A stretch of 22,500 nucleotides of DNA from positions 1 through 22,500 of the forward strand of contig NZ_CM002139.1 of NCBI RefSeq assembly GCF_000454545.1. The letters run 5' to 3'. Under the pieces are notes generated by a model, which saw nothing but the letters and a program-made list of their open reading frames with translations, was not told the DNA's origin and searched no databases. The position numbers were made by a program, and so were the translations under genes. Of this stretch, positions 22,460 to 22,500 are shown piece by piece. The stretch is from Xanthomonas cassavae CFBP 4642 (GTDB lineage: Bacteria > Pseudomonadota > Gammaproteobacteria > Xanthomonadales > Xanthomonadaceae). Position 1 is the stretch's first letter. Every line of letters begins with the position of its first letter.

Positions 22460-22500
22460 ATGCGCGCCAGCGAAGTATTGCAGAAGTGCCTGTCTAACTC
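22460..22500 (+). CDS. Possible start of an IS4-type transposase (truncated by window edge)
   Basis: ATG 22460 followed by 12 codons gives MRASEVLQKCLSN, preceded by a purine-rich GAGAAGAG about 10 nt upstream. The peptide resembles the N terminus of IS4-family transposases I remember from Xanthomonas, but only 13 residues are visible. This is the only convincing plus-strand start in the window. The terminal inverted repeat and target duplication cannot be judged here. Confidence 0.35.
   Translation, partial: MRASEVLQKCLSN

Noticed and set aside
1..22500. tRNA, rRNA, CRISPR arrays or prophage genes
   Set aside because: None seen; no regularly spaced repeats and no RNA-gene signatures were recognised.

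Overview
The window is high-GC DNA with almost every gene on the minus strand, so the gene order runs from right to left. It carries about half of a type VI secretion system (T6SS) locus. The gene set points to Xanthomonas or a close relative: an ECF sigma factor plus a TPR-type Ser/Thr kinase (the EcfK/PknS pair known from X. citri), tssK-tssL-tssM-tagF-pppA-ppkA, tagH, vgrG and PAAR. This assignment is from recognition of protein families and gene order only.

Right edge to left: (1) 22.06-22.5 kb is a roughly 400-bp region with short hairpins and, at the very edge, the first codons of what may be an IS4-type transposase. (2) 19.0-22.05 kb holds the ECF sigma factor gene and, overlapping it by a GTGA, a transmembrane Ser/Thr kinase with a TPR-rich C-terminal part. 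(3) 15.0-18.95 kb is the spike module: a stand-alone PAAR protein, a TPR-methyltransferase fusion, and a VgrG without C-terminal effector domain. (4) 12.96-15.0 kb has a DUF6931-like protein overlapping vgrG, a possible 65-codon ORF, and the FHA protein TagH starting at GTG. (5) 1.57-12.68 kb is a tight run: tssK, tssL (with OmpA-like domain), tssM, tagF, pppA and ppkA (kinase with a C-terminal formylglycine-generating-enzyme-like domain). (6) 1-1.57 kb has a small single-pass membrane protein and the start of a TpsB (ShlB/FhaC) outer-membrane transporter, cut by the left window edge.

The genes form a membrane complex (TssK/L/M), a spike (VgrG, PAAR) and two phospho-control layers. One is PpkA-PppA-TagF-TagH, expected to act post-translationally on assembly. 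The other is PknS-EcfK, expected to act on transcription. The sheath, tube, baseplate and ClpV genes (tssB, C, D, E, F, G, H, A, J) are not in the window.

Two signals deserve follow-up. An 18-bp motif, CTGAGAC-N3-WTGWCGG-S, lies upstream of paar, vgrG and tssK on the coding strand, overlapping the stop codon of the preceding gene in the first two cases. It is a candidate EcfK-linked regulatory site. Also, the peptide pattern D-D-x-T-x-V-x-P occurs twice in the PpkA linker and once in TagH just after its FHA domain, suggesting shared phospho-threonine docking sites.
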